64,000 nucleotides of DNA from Bacillus alkalicellulosilyticus (GTDB taxonomy: Bacteria; Bacillota; Bacilli; Bacillales; Bacillaceae_F), in assembly GCF_002019795.1 (NCBI RefSeq), contig NZ_KV917381.1, positions 2,450,068 through 2,514,067 of the forward strand. Direction: 5' to 3'. Position numbers and translations under genes: made by a program. The notes under the pieces were generated by a model that made no database searches, was not told the DNA's origin, and saw nothing but the letters and a program-made list of their open reading frames with translations. Shown here piece by piece: positions 36,370 to 45,264 of this stretch (positions are counted from its first letter, which is position 1; every line of letters begins with the position of its first letter).

Positions 36370-37248
36370 TTATGCCTGCATGTCACTAGGGTCAGACAAC
36401 TGTTTTTTCTTTACTGGTATCCAAATTTCTGCTGTTTCATGCCCTGCCATGCCATAATACATTTCAAAACTAGGCGCTTCAACTTGTTCGTATTCAGATG
36501 TAGGAAACCACTCGGAATAGATTCGTTCCCAAAGGTTTGGCAAATTACATTGGGGTTCAGTGAAAATGGCCCATGTTAATTCTGGGACAGAAAGTGTAGT
36601 AAATCTCTCAGGAATCTCAATCCCCTTTGGCAAATAATAACAAATCATGTACTTGAAAGTTTCTCCGTTATGGTCATATAAAGCAGCGTGCAATAAAGTA
36701 TCACCAAAACGTCCAAGTAAACCGTTCATTAAACCCACACTGCCGTCATCATCACATTTTTTTCGGAATTGAGGAACCTCAGAAAATGCGGTTTTCATGT
36801 CCTGATTAATAACTCCATAAATACCAAACATTTCAAAAGACCTTCTTTGTTCAATACGGTAATTCATTTCGACATCTCCTTTTACTGAAATAAGAAAGGA
36901 TAATCGAGGATAGGCTTTTAGTGAGACACCTTTAACACGGGCAGATATTGGGGTAGTCCCATGAAGATTCTTAAACGCTCGTGCAAATGCTTCTGGTGAT
37001 TCGTATCCATATTTCATAGCGACATCAATAATCTTTGCATCTGTGGTTTGCAATTCAAATGCTGCCATCGTCAACCGCCGACGCCTAATGTACTCAGATA
37101 ACGAAACTCCAGTAATAAATGGAAACATTCTTTGAAAATGATAAGAAGAGCAACAGGCTCTCTTCGCTATTTCGTGATAAGAGATGTTGTCCGCTAGATT
37201 TGTTTCAATATAGTCCAAAGCGTTGTTCATCCGGTCCAACCAATCCAT
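36370..37248 (-). CDS. AraC-type regulator with GyrI-like effector domain
   Basis: A 292-residue regulator. The N-terminal 105 residues hold two AraC helix-turn-helix motifs (ISYHEIAKRACCSSYHFQRMF and IDVAMKYGYESPEAFARAF). Residues 130-285 are a GyrI-like/SOUL-like ligand domain (MNYRIEQRRSFEMFGI, MYYGMAGHETAEIWIPV), the layout of Rob/MarA-related multidrug-sensing activators in Firmicutes. The start is the ATG at 37248. It is monocistronic, so its target genes are unknown. Confidence 0.9.
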   Translation of the reverse strand: MDWLDRMNNALDYIETNLADNISYHEIAKRACCSSYHFQRMFPFITGVSLSEYIRRRRLTMAAFELQTTDAKIIDVAMKYGYESPEAFARAFKNLHGTTPISARVKGVSLKAYPRLSFLISVKGDVEMNYRIEQRRSFEMFGIYGVINQDMKTAFSEVPQFRKKCDDDGSVGLMNGLLGRFGDTLLHAALYDHNGETFKYMICYYLPKGIEIPERFTTLSVPELTWAIFTEPQCNLPNLWERIYSEWFPTSEYEQVEAPSFEMYYGMAGHETAEIWIPVKKKQLSDPSDMQA

Positions 37249-37419
37249 CGTTATCCCTCCTTTCTAGATAAGTGTAAACGGAGAAAACAATGAATACCTT
37301 GCATTCTCTGCACTAAAAAGTCAGTATAGACTTTTTCTATTTTTCATGTAAAGCAATCTATTCAACTACCCCATCTTGATTTTTGTAATCAATTAAGAGA
37401 ATGTCCTTACTTATAGTAT

Positions 37420-37446
37420 AAAAGCTGCCTATTATAAGACAGCTTT
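37420..37446 (-). terminator. Terminator after the GH3 gene
   Basis: AAAGCTG.CT and AG.CAGCTTT form a 9-bp stem with one mismatch, 20 bp after the GH3 stop codon, with a few T residues following on the minus strand. Confidence 0.6.
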
Positions 37447-37465
37447 CATATTATTACACTTGGGC

Positions 37466-40243
37466 TTACATATTTCTCGCACTAAAGGAATTTTCCAGTT
37501 TAAATGTGATTTCTTTCAGTTCAAGACCGCCAAGTGTGAAGAAGAGCTTTAGATAATTATGTTGATTCATGAAAAATACCTGCTTGGTTTGAGATACCCA
37601 TTCCCCTCCGGTACCGTTAAAAGTGAATGTTGCTGCTGGCGTATTATTTGCAATTAATGTAACAGGCATCTGAGCAAGTTCACCCGCAAAGGAACGTATC
37701 GTTAGCGTCACCTCATACATTCCAGCTTGGTCCACTGAGATGGCCAATGCATGGGAACTCCCAGTAGATGTATCAATATCCTTAAGACCAATGCTTTCAC
37801 CATCATTCACATGCTGGTATGTAACATCAAAATCAAGCTCTTGTTCAACCTCTTCATCTAGTCCAATCACATCAATCGAACCATCATGTAAACCTTGTGT
37901 ACGTTCCCAAGCAGGAGTACGCATAATAAATGTACAGATGTTAGCTGCACTCCGTAACAGTTCTCCTCTTGTTAGTGTTCCCTCACCAATAGAAGAAATC
38001 GTATTATCTTCAAACGGATTCGCATTAGGCTCTCCAACAACCATATACAAATCATTTTGAGAACGAACCATAGCAGCTGTATTATGTCGATTCGCAGCTT
38101 CACCTTCATCATTAATTTTAGCCCACCAGTCCGTCATAACAATTCCATCAAATCCCCATTCGTCACGAAGAACACGGGTATTTTGATCATAAAGTCCGGC
38201 AGTCCAGATACCATTGACTGCACCATAAGTTGTCATAATGGAGTAGGCTCCGCCTTCTTTCACTGCCATTTCAAAACCTTTTAAATAAATTTCTCTTAAT
38301 GCTCTTTCAGAGACGATAGAGTTGATGTCGTGCCTGTGGAATTCTTGATTATTCGCACTAAAATGTTTAAGTGTTCCTGTTACCCCTACTCGGTGCATCC
38401 CGTTTAACTGGGCAACTGCCATCTTGCCTGTAAGATAAGGGTCTTCAGAAAAATACTCGAAGTTACGTCCATTTAATGGATTACGATGAATATTAATACC
38501 TGGTCCAAGCAACGTATCCACTCGGTTCTTACGCATCTCAAGCCCAGTCATCTCAAATAGCTCCTCGTTTAACTCCAAGTTAAAAGTAGAGGCTAAAAGC
38601 GTACCATTTGGTAATGAAAATGCTTTTGTACCAATGTCCATTCGAATGCCCGATGGACCATCCGCACAGCAAATTGCTGGAATGCCCAACTCATTCAGTC
38701 GATCCGAAATCCCTCCAAAGGCACCAGCCGTTCCAGGTGTCACTCTCGGAGAATTCATTCCTTGTCCACGAACGATGCAGGCAAGATCTTCATCGGTTAA
38801 CTGTTCAAGAAAAGCATCTAGAGAAATCTTACCCTGGTAAACATCTGTCAGCTTATGGCCATGGTTACCCGTGTATTCGTGACTAGGTGGACGTTCATTT
38901 AAATATCTTTCCTGTATATCGACTGTACGCAATGGTACATTCTCATAAGTTACCTTGTACCCATTTTCATCCACTTTTGGTTTAATTCTTTGGAATGATG
39001 TAACAGGTGCCATATTTTCACTTAACGTTTCTATTACTTGTACCGCTTCTACATTAAAGTCAAAGACAGGGTTTGCCGATCTGACATCTGTCCCTGCATA
39101 GATACGGTACAAACCTTTTTCTAATATGTAAGTAGATTTATATCCGGTTACTCCGCTATCATCATAGCATGCAAAATCTTTAACAGGGATGGACAATTGA
39201 AGGGTTTGTTTACTTCCAGCTTCAAGAAGCTTCGTTTTTGCAAAAGAAACGAGTGAGCGTGAAGGATTTCCTAGGAGACCTTGCGGCTTCTCAACATAAA
39301 CCTGAATGACTTCTTTCCCACTAAACTCACCTGTATTTGTAACATCGACTTTTAACGTAATGATTCCTTCTTTTTCTGTAGCTTCAATGACCTCCGTTGC
39401 AAAGCTTGTATAGGATAAACCAAATCCAAATGGATAAAGCACCTTATCTTTGGCAAACGTTTCAAAATAACGATACCCTACATAAATATCTTCCTGATAG
39501 ATTCCTTTGTCCTTATGACCAAAGTTTACCGTTGACGGATGATCATCAATAGAATGAGAAATCGTATCAGGTAATTTTCCAGATGGATTCACTTTGCCTG
39601 TCAGAACATCAACTAGTCCATTACCGCCTTCCATTCCACCTTGCCATCCATAGATGATAGCACTTGGGTTATAGTCGATGGACCATTTCATATCAATAAT
39701 ATTTCCAACATTTAAGATGACCACGGTCTTTGAAAATTCCTTTGTAACCAACTCAATCATCTTATTTTCTTCATCCGTTAGTAGATAGCTCCCAGGATCT
39801 GCAGAATTATCACGGTCTTCACCAGCCGTTCGCCCAATTAGAACTAGCGCCATATCAGAATTTTTAGCTGCATCAGCAACCACCGCATCAGTTACAGGCA
39901 TTTCTTTTTGAGACCATGGTTCACCAGCCCAACCTACACCTTTATCATATGGATTTTCCTCAAGCCAAGCTTCATAAGTTTGAAGTAGCGATTGATTTAC
40001 ATGAATATCAGAACAATCTTTCAAAGCATCAAGCGGACTTGTCACATACGATACGTTTACCATCCCACCTGAGCCTGTCCCGCTTTTGTAATAATTAAAC
40101 TGACTGCGTCCGAAAATGGAAATCGTCGTTCCTGCCTTTATTGGTAGTGTCTTATTTTCATTTTTTAATAAAACGGCACCTTCTGCAACTGCAGTCCGCG
40201 CCAACTCAGTATATCGATTCCAATCAAGCGTATATTTTTTCAT
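37466..40243 (-). CDS. GH3 glycosidase (beta-glucosidase/beta-xylosidase type), inverted domain order
   Basis: A 925-residue cytoplasmic glycosidase. Its domains are swapped relative to common GH3 enzymes. The (alpha/beta)6 C-domain comes first (residues 1-270: AVLLKNENKTLPIK, VLIGRTAGEDRDN). A fibronectin-III-like domain follows (290-385, DVTNTGEFSGKEVIQVYVEKP). The TIM barrel comes last (about 480-780), with the nucleophile Asp in GFDGIVMTDWW and the substrate motifs GPGINIHRNPLNGRNFEYF and LKHFSANNQEFHR. The last 110 residues form a beta-sandwich like CBM6/CBM35. No signal peptide is present, so it would act on imported oligosaccharides, here probably xylo- or gluco-oligosaccharides. The ATG at 40243 lies 11 nt after AAGGAGG. 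Confidence 0.93.
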   Translation of the reverse strand: MKKYTLDWNRYTELARTAVAEGAVLLKNENKTLPIKAGTTISIFGRSQFNYYKSGTGSGGMVNVSYVTSPLDALKDCSDIHVNQSLLQTYEAWLEENPYDKGVGWAGEPWSQKEMPVTDAVVADAAKNSDMALVLIGRTAGEDRDNSADPGSYLLTDEENKMIELVTKEFSKTVVILNVGNIIDMKWSIDYNPSAIIYGWQGGMEGGNGLVDVLTGKVNPSGKLPDTISHSIDDHPSTVNFGHKDKGIYQEDIYVGYRYFETFAKDKVLYPFGFGLSYTSFATEVIEATEKEGIITLKVDVTNTGEFSGKEVIQVYVEKPQGLLGNPSRSLVSFAKTKLLEAGSKQTLQLSIPVKDFACYDDSGVTGYKSTYILEKGLYRIYAGTDVRSANPVFDFNVEAVQVIETLSENMAPVTSFQRIKPKVDENGYKVTYENVPLRTVDIQERYLNERPPSHEYTGNHGHKLTDVYQGKISLDAFLEQLTDEDLACIVRGQGMNSPRVTPGTAGAFGGISDRLNELGIPAICCADGPSGIRMDIGTKAFSLPNGTLLASTFNLELNEELFEMTGLEMRKNRVDTLLGPGINIHRNPLNGRNFEYFSEDPYLTGKMAVAQLNGMHRVGVTGTLKHFSANNQEFHRHDINSIVSERALREIYLKGFEMAVKEGGAYSIMTTYGAVNGIWTAGLYDQNTRVLRDEWGFDGIVMTDWWAKINDEGEAANRHNTAAMVRSQNDLYMVVGEPNANPFEDNTISSIGEGTLTRGELLRSAANICTFIMRTPAWERTQGLHDGSIDVIGLDEEVEQELDFDVTYQHVNDGESIGLKDIDTSTGSSHALAISVDQAGMYEVTLTIRSFAGELAQMPVTLIANNTPAATFTFNGTGGEWVSQTKQVFFMNQHNYLKLFFTLGGLELKEITFKLENSFSARNM

Positions 40244-40587
40244 ATTAAAAATATCCTCCTTAGCTGTTTAATACTCTACTTCATTTTATCTCTTCTCGGG
40301 CTTTCGATCCAGTAAGTGGTTTGGAATATGCTAATTCGAGCCTTGCTAAAAAGTTTATTATCATTAACACGACATTAGGTGTAAACATGTTATTTGTTAG
40401 CTTGAAAATGGATATTTAATAAATGGACTTACGTAAACGTAACCAGGTATAGGCAGGAACTTTTAGATATATAGTTCAATTAGGAATTGAATTTCAGGAA
40501 GTGTAATTCTTATTTGGAAGTGAAGATAGATAAATAGTTGGTGCATTTTATGTTTTTAAGAAAATGCATGAAAGTATGGGTGTATTA
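40244..40587. other. Intergenic region upstream of GH3
   Basis: No gene is seen. It should hold the promoter of the GH3 gene. No clear catabolite-responsive element or terminator was found. Confidence 0.4.
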
Positions 40588-40899
40588 ATGGATATTAAAA
40601 CATTATGGGAATTAAGGGTTCAGGAATTTTATAGAAAGATGTTCAGATACTATTCAATCATTGGTGCGAATGTTGTTTATTTTTTTCTGGTCATTGGTAG
40701 TATCTTTATTTATTATTTTAATTTATTTCTTCAATGGGTACCTTCCCGAATATCAGTTGAAGTAATCTTATCACTATTTGTAACTTTCACTTTACTTCCG
40801 ACAAAAATTCGGACATTGATTAAAAGGGCAGATACAGTCTTTTTGTTACCATTAATTTTTTGTTTAATCTTTGAAAATAAGAACTGGTTTCGAACTTAA
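40588..40899 (+). pseudogene. Truncated EcsB-like ABC transporter membrane protein
   Basis: About 103 residues matching the N-terminus of EcsB-type permeases: LWELRVQEFYRKMFRYY, two hydrophobic segments, FTLLPTKIRTLIKRADTVFLLP. Full EcsB proteins have about 400 residues; here the frame ends at 40899, and IS4-like transposase sequence begins within a few bases. The gene was therefore probably broken by insertion. It is on the plus strand, against its neighbours. No EcsA ATPase gene lies upstream, so this is a leftover of a displaced copy. Confidence 0.75.
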
Positions 40900-40904
40900 G
40901 AAAG

Positions 40905-41252
40905 TTTGAAATCTGCTGATTTACCAGCAAAAGATACCGTTTTTCGTTTTTTGAATCAATCTACTTTTTCGTGGAGATGTTTCTTAACGTTCCTTAGTGC
41001 TCACACGATTAAAATGTTACAAAACTAACGGATCACAATCGCCCTAAAGTATTGGTTTTAGCCGATTCTTCCTATAATCGTAATCGTAGTAAGTCAGTAG
41101 AATTACTAGCACGTTGTTTTGATCAGGCTTCTCAAAAAATGCGCTTTTATAAAGGTTTTCGTATGCTTACTCTTGGATGGACAGATGGTGCAACCTTTAT
41201 TCCGGTTGATTTTTCGTTATTAAGTTCGATGCATGTTTGTCTTAAAGTATAA
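40905..41252 (+). mobile_element. IS4-family transposase remnant
   Basis: A decayed internal piece of a DDE transposase. Translation in two frames gives LPAKDTVFRFLNQSTFSW (40916-41027), then, after a stop and a shift, VLADSSYNRNRSKSVELLAR, FYKGFRMLTLGWTDGATFIP and FSLLSS (41052-41240). These match the N-terminal and first catalytic-Asp region of IS4-like transposases found in Bacillaceae. The rest of the enzyme and both terminal inverted repeats are missing. Confidence 0.82.
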
Positions 41253-41291
41253 AAAAAACTCTCCTTATTCAACGTTATTGAAGGAGAGTTT
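41251..41291 (-). terminator. Terminator of the YesL/YesMN operon
   Basis: AAACTCTCCTT (41256-41266) and AAGGAGAGTTT (41281-41291) form a perfect 11-bp stem with a 14-nt loop, followed on the minus strand by eight T. It lies 127 bp after the yesL stop codon, at the end of the IS remnant. Confidence 0.85.
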
Positions 41292-41417
41292 GTGTAAAAG
41301 CTATTGTAAATTTTATTATATAGAGCATTTTGTAACCATGCTGTAGTAAACAACTATCTTTCCATAAAGCAGTATCCTCACAAATCATTATTCTAGTTCT
41401 GACATACATATATTCTT

Positions 41418-42068
41418 CTAATTTTGTGCGTCGCTTAATTTTATAGTTTCTACCTGTTTTTTCTGAAGTATTCTATCAAAAACCCATAATGATATAGCCG
41501 TAAACAGTAGTGCAAATCCACTACCACTAAAGAAGAACGAAAATGCAGGTAGTACGTTTAATGCGATGAGAATCGTAAAACTGCCAATAATCATGCTCAT
41601 TGTAGCAATGGGATGAATAATCATTAAGAGTAAGGAGTTTTTTAGTACTGCCATAATACTATATTCATAGTGTACATAAACAGGGAAAACATAAAGTATT
41701 GTTAGTAAAAAAAGTAAGGCTATCATCATGTTTGGAATTAATAAGAAACTAATATTTGTATCACTGTGTTGTAAAAAAGTAATATTAATATACAAGACAA
41801 TTCCTAATGTACTAACTATATATCCTAAGATATTGCTTTTAACTAATTCTTTCTTAAAAGTTAACCAAAATGTCATGAAAATAGGAATGTCCACTTCCCT
41901 CATAACTAACTTACGCATTACAGTAAACATTGCAACAGTTGAGGGGAAAAATCCAATGACTAAAAAACCAACTATAGAAAAGAAAATCCACAATATATTA
42001 ATATATGCTAATCTTGTTATCCATTCAGAAATTCTGAATAATCCACCCATAACGCCTCTAAATTCCAT
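41418..42068 (-). CDS. yesL: YesL-family (DUF624) membrane protein
   Basis: A 216-residue integral membrane protein with five or six hydrophobic segments and the family opening GLFRISEWITRLAYINILWIFF. YesL proteins accompany LplA-type ABC transporters and YesMN regulators in Firmicutes carbohydrate loci; their biochemical role is unknown. The ATG at 42068 lies 7 nt after GGGAGGA; an ATG at 42074 is too close to it. It lies 145 bp after the ThuA gene and is probably the last gene of the operon that starts near 50437. Confidence 0.88.
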   Translation of the reverse strand: MEFRGVMGGLFRISEWITRLAYINILWIFFSIVGFLVIGFFPSTVAMFTVMRKLVMREVDIPIFMTFWLTFKKELVKSNILGYIVSTLGIVLYINITFLQHSDTNISFLLIPNMMIALLFLLTILYVFPVYVHYEYSIMAVLKNSLLLMIIHPIATMSMIIGSFTILIALNVLPAFSFFFSGSGFALLFTAISLWVFDRILQKKQVETIKLSDAQN

Positions 42069-42212
42069 TAACATTCCTCCCTGATTCTACTCAATTTCAT
42101 TCTCCCTAGTGCATATTTTCAATTACCTAGAGGGCTCTGTTAACGAACGATGGTAATGATTCGACAGGGAACACAAGAAGTGATGGATACGTATCGAAAC
42201 CTCAACACTAAA

Positions 42213-42863
42213 TTACCTCGATGCCCATACCATACCATTTCTCATTAATTCCATTACCTCTGGCATTCTGACAACTTCCGCTACATGACCTAATGAGCAG
42301 TAATAGACTTTTCCTTGTCCCCACTTTTTCGACCATACCACAGGCATATCTATTTCATCATCTGAAACGTATGGACCTTTTGCATTCGGAAAACGAGTAG
42401 TAGCGTGTACTTTTATAGCCGGATCTACATGCATATAATATTGTTCTGAAATTACTTGGAAATCTTTCATTCCCTTCGTTAAAGGATGATCTTCATCCTT
42501 TATGTTAACGGTATACGTCACCCCATCATCTCCAGGGTGAGCAACCCACTGCCCGCCCACCATAAATTGATAGTCTGTTTCCATCCGAAAAGAGTCTCCC
42601 ATTCCACCATGCAACCCGGCCAATCCCGTCCCTTTAGCGACTACCTCAAGAAGTGGGGTGAGTTGATCCCGTTCAATCGTTCCCTGTGTCCAATTTGGTA
42701 CAATTAAATCATAGATCGATAAATCTTCCTTTTGAAGTGTTTCTAAAGTATCTGTTACTGTTACGTCAAACGCCTCTTTTTTTAGGATATCTTTTATAAT
42801 TTCAGCTACCTGTGCTGGCTCATGTCCATCCCAACCACCTTGAAAGATTAAAGCTTTTTTCAT
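42213..42863 (-). CDS. ThuA-like family protein
   Basis: A 216-residue protein of the trehalose-utilisation ThuA domain family, with a class I glutamine-amidotransferase-like fold (LIFQGGWDGHEP, GLAGLHGGMGDSF, PVVWSKKWGQGKVYYCSLGH). Proteins of this family are often encoded with Gfo/Idh dehydrogenases in sugar-degradation loci, and some cooperate in making 3-keto-sugars. Its ATG follows GAGGGGA; it sits 21 bp after the upstream dehydrogenase gene. Confidence 0.9.
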   Translation of the reverse strand: MKKALIFQGGWDGHEPAQVAEIIKDILKKEAFDVTVTDTLETLQKEDLSIYDLIVPNWTQGTIERDQLTPLLEVVAKGTGLAGLHGGMGDSFRMETDYQFMVGGQWVAHPGDDGVTYTVNIKDEDHPLTKGMKDFQVISEQYYMHVDPAIKVHATTRFPNAKGPYVSDDEIDMPVVWSKKWGQGKVYYCSLGHVAEVVRMPEVMELMRNGMVWASR

Positions 42864-42884
42864 CTATGTTCCCCTCTTCCGCTT

Positions 42885-44060
42885 TTATTTACTGCCCTTT
42901 ACAGTAACCCATTGCTTCGATTTTGCAGACTTTTCAACAGCTTCCAGCACTCTTTGGTTCCTTACCCCATCCTCAAAATCAGGTTTGGGCTGTATTCCAT
43001 GTGCAAGTGAATGGAAAAATTCATGAACTAAATTAATAAAAGTATGTTCATATCCAATAATATGACCAGCTGGCCAATACGCCCCAGCATAGGGATGATG
43101 TTCCTCTGTACAGTTTATTAAACGGAATCCTTGGAGCCCTGGCTCGTCCTCTGCTAAATATACTTCTAGATTGTTCATATTTTCCATATCCCACCGTATG
43201 GAACCCTTTTCACCGTTTATCTCGAACTTATTTTTATTTCGATTTCCTTGAGCAAAACGTGTTGCTTCAAAGGTTCCCATTGTTCCATTTTCAAAGCGTG
43301 CTAAGAATGCAACTGCATCATCCACTGTAACTTGCCCTAATTTATGATCCGCTGCTTTTGCACTTAGTCCCCCAGAAGCAGAAGCTATTGGTCTCTCCTT
43401 CACAAATGTTTCCATCATGGAAACCACTTCCTTAAATTCACCCACCAAAAATCGTGCAAGGTCTATACTATGAGCACCAATATCACCTAGAGAACCAGAA
43501 CCGGAGACTTCTTTTTGCAAACGCCAAACAAGAGGAAAATTCGGATCAGCTATAAAATCTTGTAAATAATTCCCTCGAAAGTGATAGATTTTACCTAAGC
43601 GACCTTCATCGATTAGCTTTTTGGCATAATGAACTGCTGGTGCAAAACGATAGTTATGACAGATCATGTGTTTGACTTGATGCTTCTTTACTGCATCATA
43701 CATTCGCTCTGCCTCTTCCACTGTCATGGCAAGCGGCTTCTCAATAATAATGTGTTTCCCTGCTTCAGCAGCAGCAATGGCAATCTCAGCATGTGTGTGA
43801 TTCGGGGTGGAAATATCAATAATATCTATATCATCTCGTTGTATTAAAGATCTCCAATCTGTTTCATACGATGCCCATCCCATTTGTTCAGCAGCTTGTT
43901 TTACTGCTGTTTCGTTTCTTCCTGAAATCGCCTGTAAGACTGGTTTTATTTCTGCGTCAAAGTAAAATGGATAATCACGATAGGCATGACTGTGCATCTT
44001 CCCCATAAACTGATACCCGACCATTCCAATTCTTAATTCTTTCTTCTCCATAGTAGACAC
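42885..44060 (-). CDS. Gfo/Idh/MocA-family oxidoreductase
   Basis: A 391-residue NAD(P)-dependent sugar or inositol-type dehydrogenase. The Rossmann fold starts at residue 10 (IGMVGYQFMGKMHSHAY), with DIDIIDISTPNHTHAEIA and the EKP catalytic Lys in HIIIEKPLAM. The C-terminal alpha/beta domain has GDIGAHSIDLARFLVGE with the conserved His. Substrate is unknown. The GTG at 44060 lies 7 nt after AGGTG; an ATG three codons later lies too far from it. It is next to a second family member (49-bp gap) and ThuA, forming a conserved sugar-oxidation trio. Confidence 0.93.
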   Translation of the reverse strand: MSTMEKKELRIGMVGYQFMGKMHSHAYRDYPFYFDAEIKPVLQAISGRNETAVKQAAEQMGWASYETDWRSLIQRDDIDIIDISTPNHTHAEIAIAAAEAGKHIIIEKPLAMTVEEAERMYDAVKKHQVKHMICHNYRFAPAVHYAKKLIDEGRLGKIYHFRGNYLQDFIADPNFPLVWRLQKEVSGSGSLGDIGAHSIDLARFLVGEFKEVVSMMETFVKERPIASASGGLSAKAADHKLGQVTVDDAVAFLARFENGTMGTFEATRFAQGNRNKNKFEINGEKGSIRWDMENMNNLEVYLAEDEPGLQGFRLINCTEEHHPYAGAYWPAGHIIGYEHTFINLVHEFFHSLAHGIQPKPDFEDGVRNQRVLEAVEKSAKSKQWVTVKGSK

Positions 44061-44109
44061 AATTTTTCACCTACTTCATTTTATTTTTATTAACTATAAA
44101 ATTATCATA

Positions 44110-45222
44110 TTAAGATAATAGAGCATTAAAATTAGCTATATTGATACCTACTGGTAAGCGCTTTGGCCGATGAGCAGTACTGTGAAGGTGATAATGTTTG
44201 CCCTCATTGGATGACATATGAATGCCTTGCATCACTTCTAAGACATGATAGGCAAGGTTTCCATCTGCTCTGTGCTTTTGAGATTTTCGAATGGCCACTG
44301 CCATCTCTGCAAGCCCTAATCCTCTGTCGTTTCCGGTAAACCCATTTACTAAAGGTACTTCAGACCAGTCGTCTTCATCGAATCTTTTTACTAGTACTGG
44401 TCCACCAAATGAATTAGGGTCAGGGACACGCATCGTTCCCTCTTCCCCGTATATTTCAATAAAGGGCATCTGATGGTCCCAGACATCAAAACTAGTAATA
44501 ATACTACCAATGGCACCGCTTTCAAAATCTATCACACCTGAAATATGTGTTGGAGTTTTTACAACGATTTTTTGCCCCTTTTTTCTTTGACTTGTAATTA
44601 TTCTCTCTGGGAATGAAATTCGAGTAGATCCTGTTACCCGCTTAATTGGCCCGAGCATACACACGAGGGCTGAAAGGTAGTATGGGCCCATATCGAACAT
44701 TGGGCCACCACCTTCTTGATAATAGAATTCAGGATCAGGATGCCAATTTTCATGTCCATGACACATCATAAATGCTGTAACAGCTACTGGCTTTCCGATT
44801 ATTCCATCATCAATTATTTGGGTACAAGTTTGGATTCCTGCACCTAAAAATGTGTCAGGGGCATTTCCAACTCTCAAGCCTTTTTTTTCTGCTAGATTTA
44901 GAATACCTTTGCCGTCTTCTAAAGAAATAGTTAATGGTTTTTCACCATATACATGTTTTCCAGCTTCGAGAGCTGCTCGAGCTATCTCCGCATGTACACT
45001 AGGTATCGTTAAATTCACAATTACCTCAATAGTTGGGTCAACTAATAGCTCTTTCACTGAACATGCTTTTTGAATACCGAACTCCTTCGCCTTATGCCAT
45101 GCCCTCTCCTTAGTGATGTCTGCGCATCCCACAATTTCTAAAATGTCAAACTTCCTACCCGCCTCAAAATAGATTTGGCTTATATTTCCACAACCTACAA
45201 TCCCTACCTTAAGTTTTTTCAT
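44110..45222 (-). CDS. Gfo/Idh/MocA-family oxidoreductase
   Basis: A 370-residue NAD(P)-dependent dehydrogenase. The Rossmann motif is VGIVGCGNISQIYFEAG. The EKP site reads HVYGEKPLTISLEDGK and the C-terminal domain has GPMFDMGPYYLSALVCMLG, with Asp and Tyr in place of the more usual GxHxxD. It may catalyse the partner step to the neighbouring enzyme, such as reduction of a 3-keto-sugar. It lies in the operon between the YesN gene and the other dehydrogenase gene. Confidence 0.92.
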   Translation of the reverse strand: MKKLKVGIVGCGNISQIYFEAGRKFDILEIVGCADITKERAWHKAKEFGIQKACSVKELLVDPTIEVIVNLTIPSVHAEIARAALEAGKHVYGEKPLTISLEDGKGILNLAEKKGLRVGNAPDTFLGAGIQTCTQIIDDGIIGKPVAVTAFMMCHGHENWHPDPEFYYQEGGGPMFDMGPYYLSALVCMLGPIKRVTGSTRISFPERIITSQRKKGQKIVVKTPTHISGVIDFESGAIGSIITSFDVWDHQMPFIEIYGEEGTMRVPDPNSFGGPVLVKRFDEDDWSEVPLVNGFTGNDRGLGLAEMAVAIRKSQKHRADGNLAYHVLEVMQGIHMSSNEGKHYHLHSTAHRPKRLPVGINIANFNALLS

Positions 45223-45264
45223 TTAACAAGCCACCTTTTATGTAAATGAATTTTTAAGATTTCA

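Noticed and set aside
42075-42212. Possible decayed gene in the gap between YesL and ThuA
   Set aside because: Some codon-like stretches exist but no start, ribosome binding site or recognisable protein was found.
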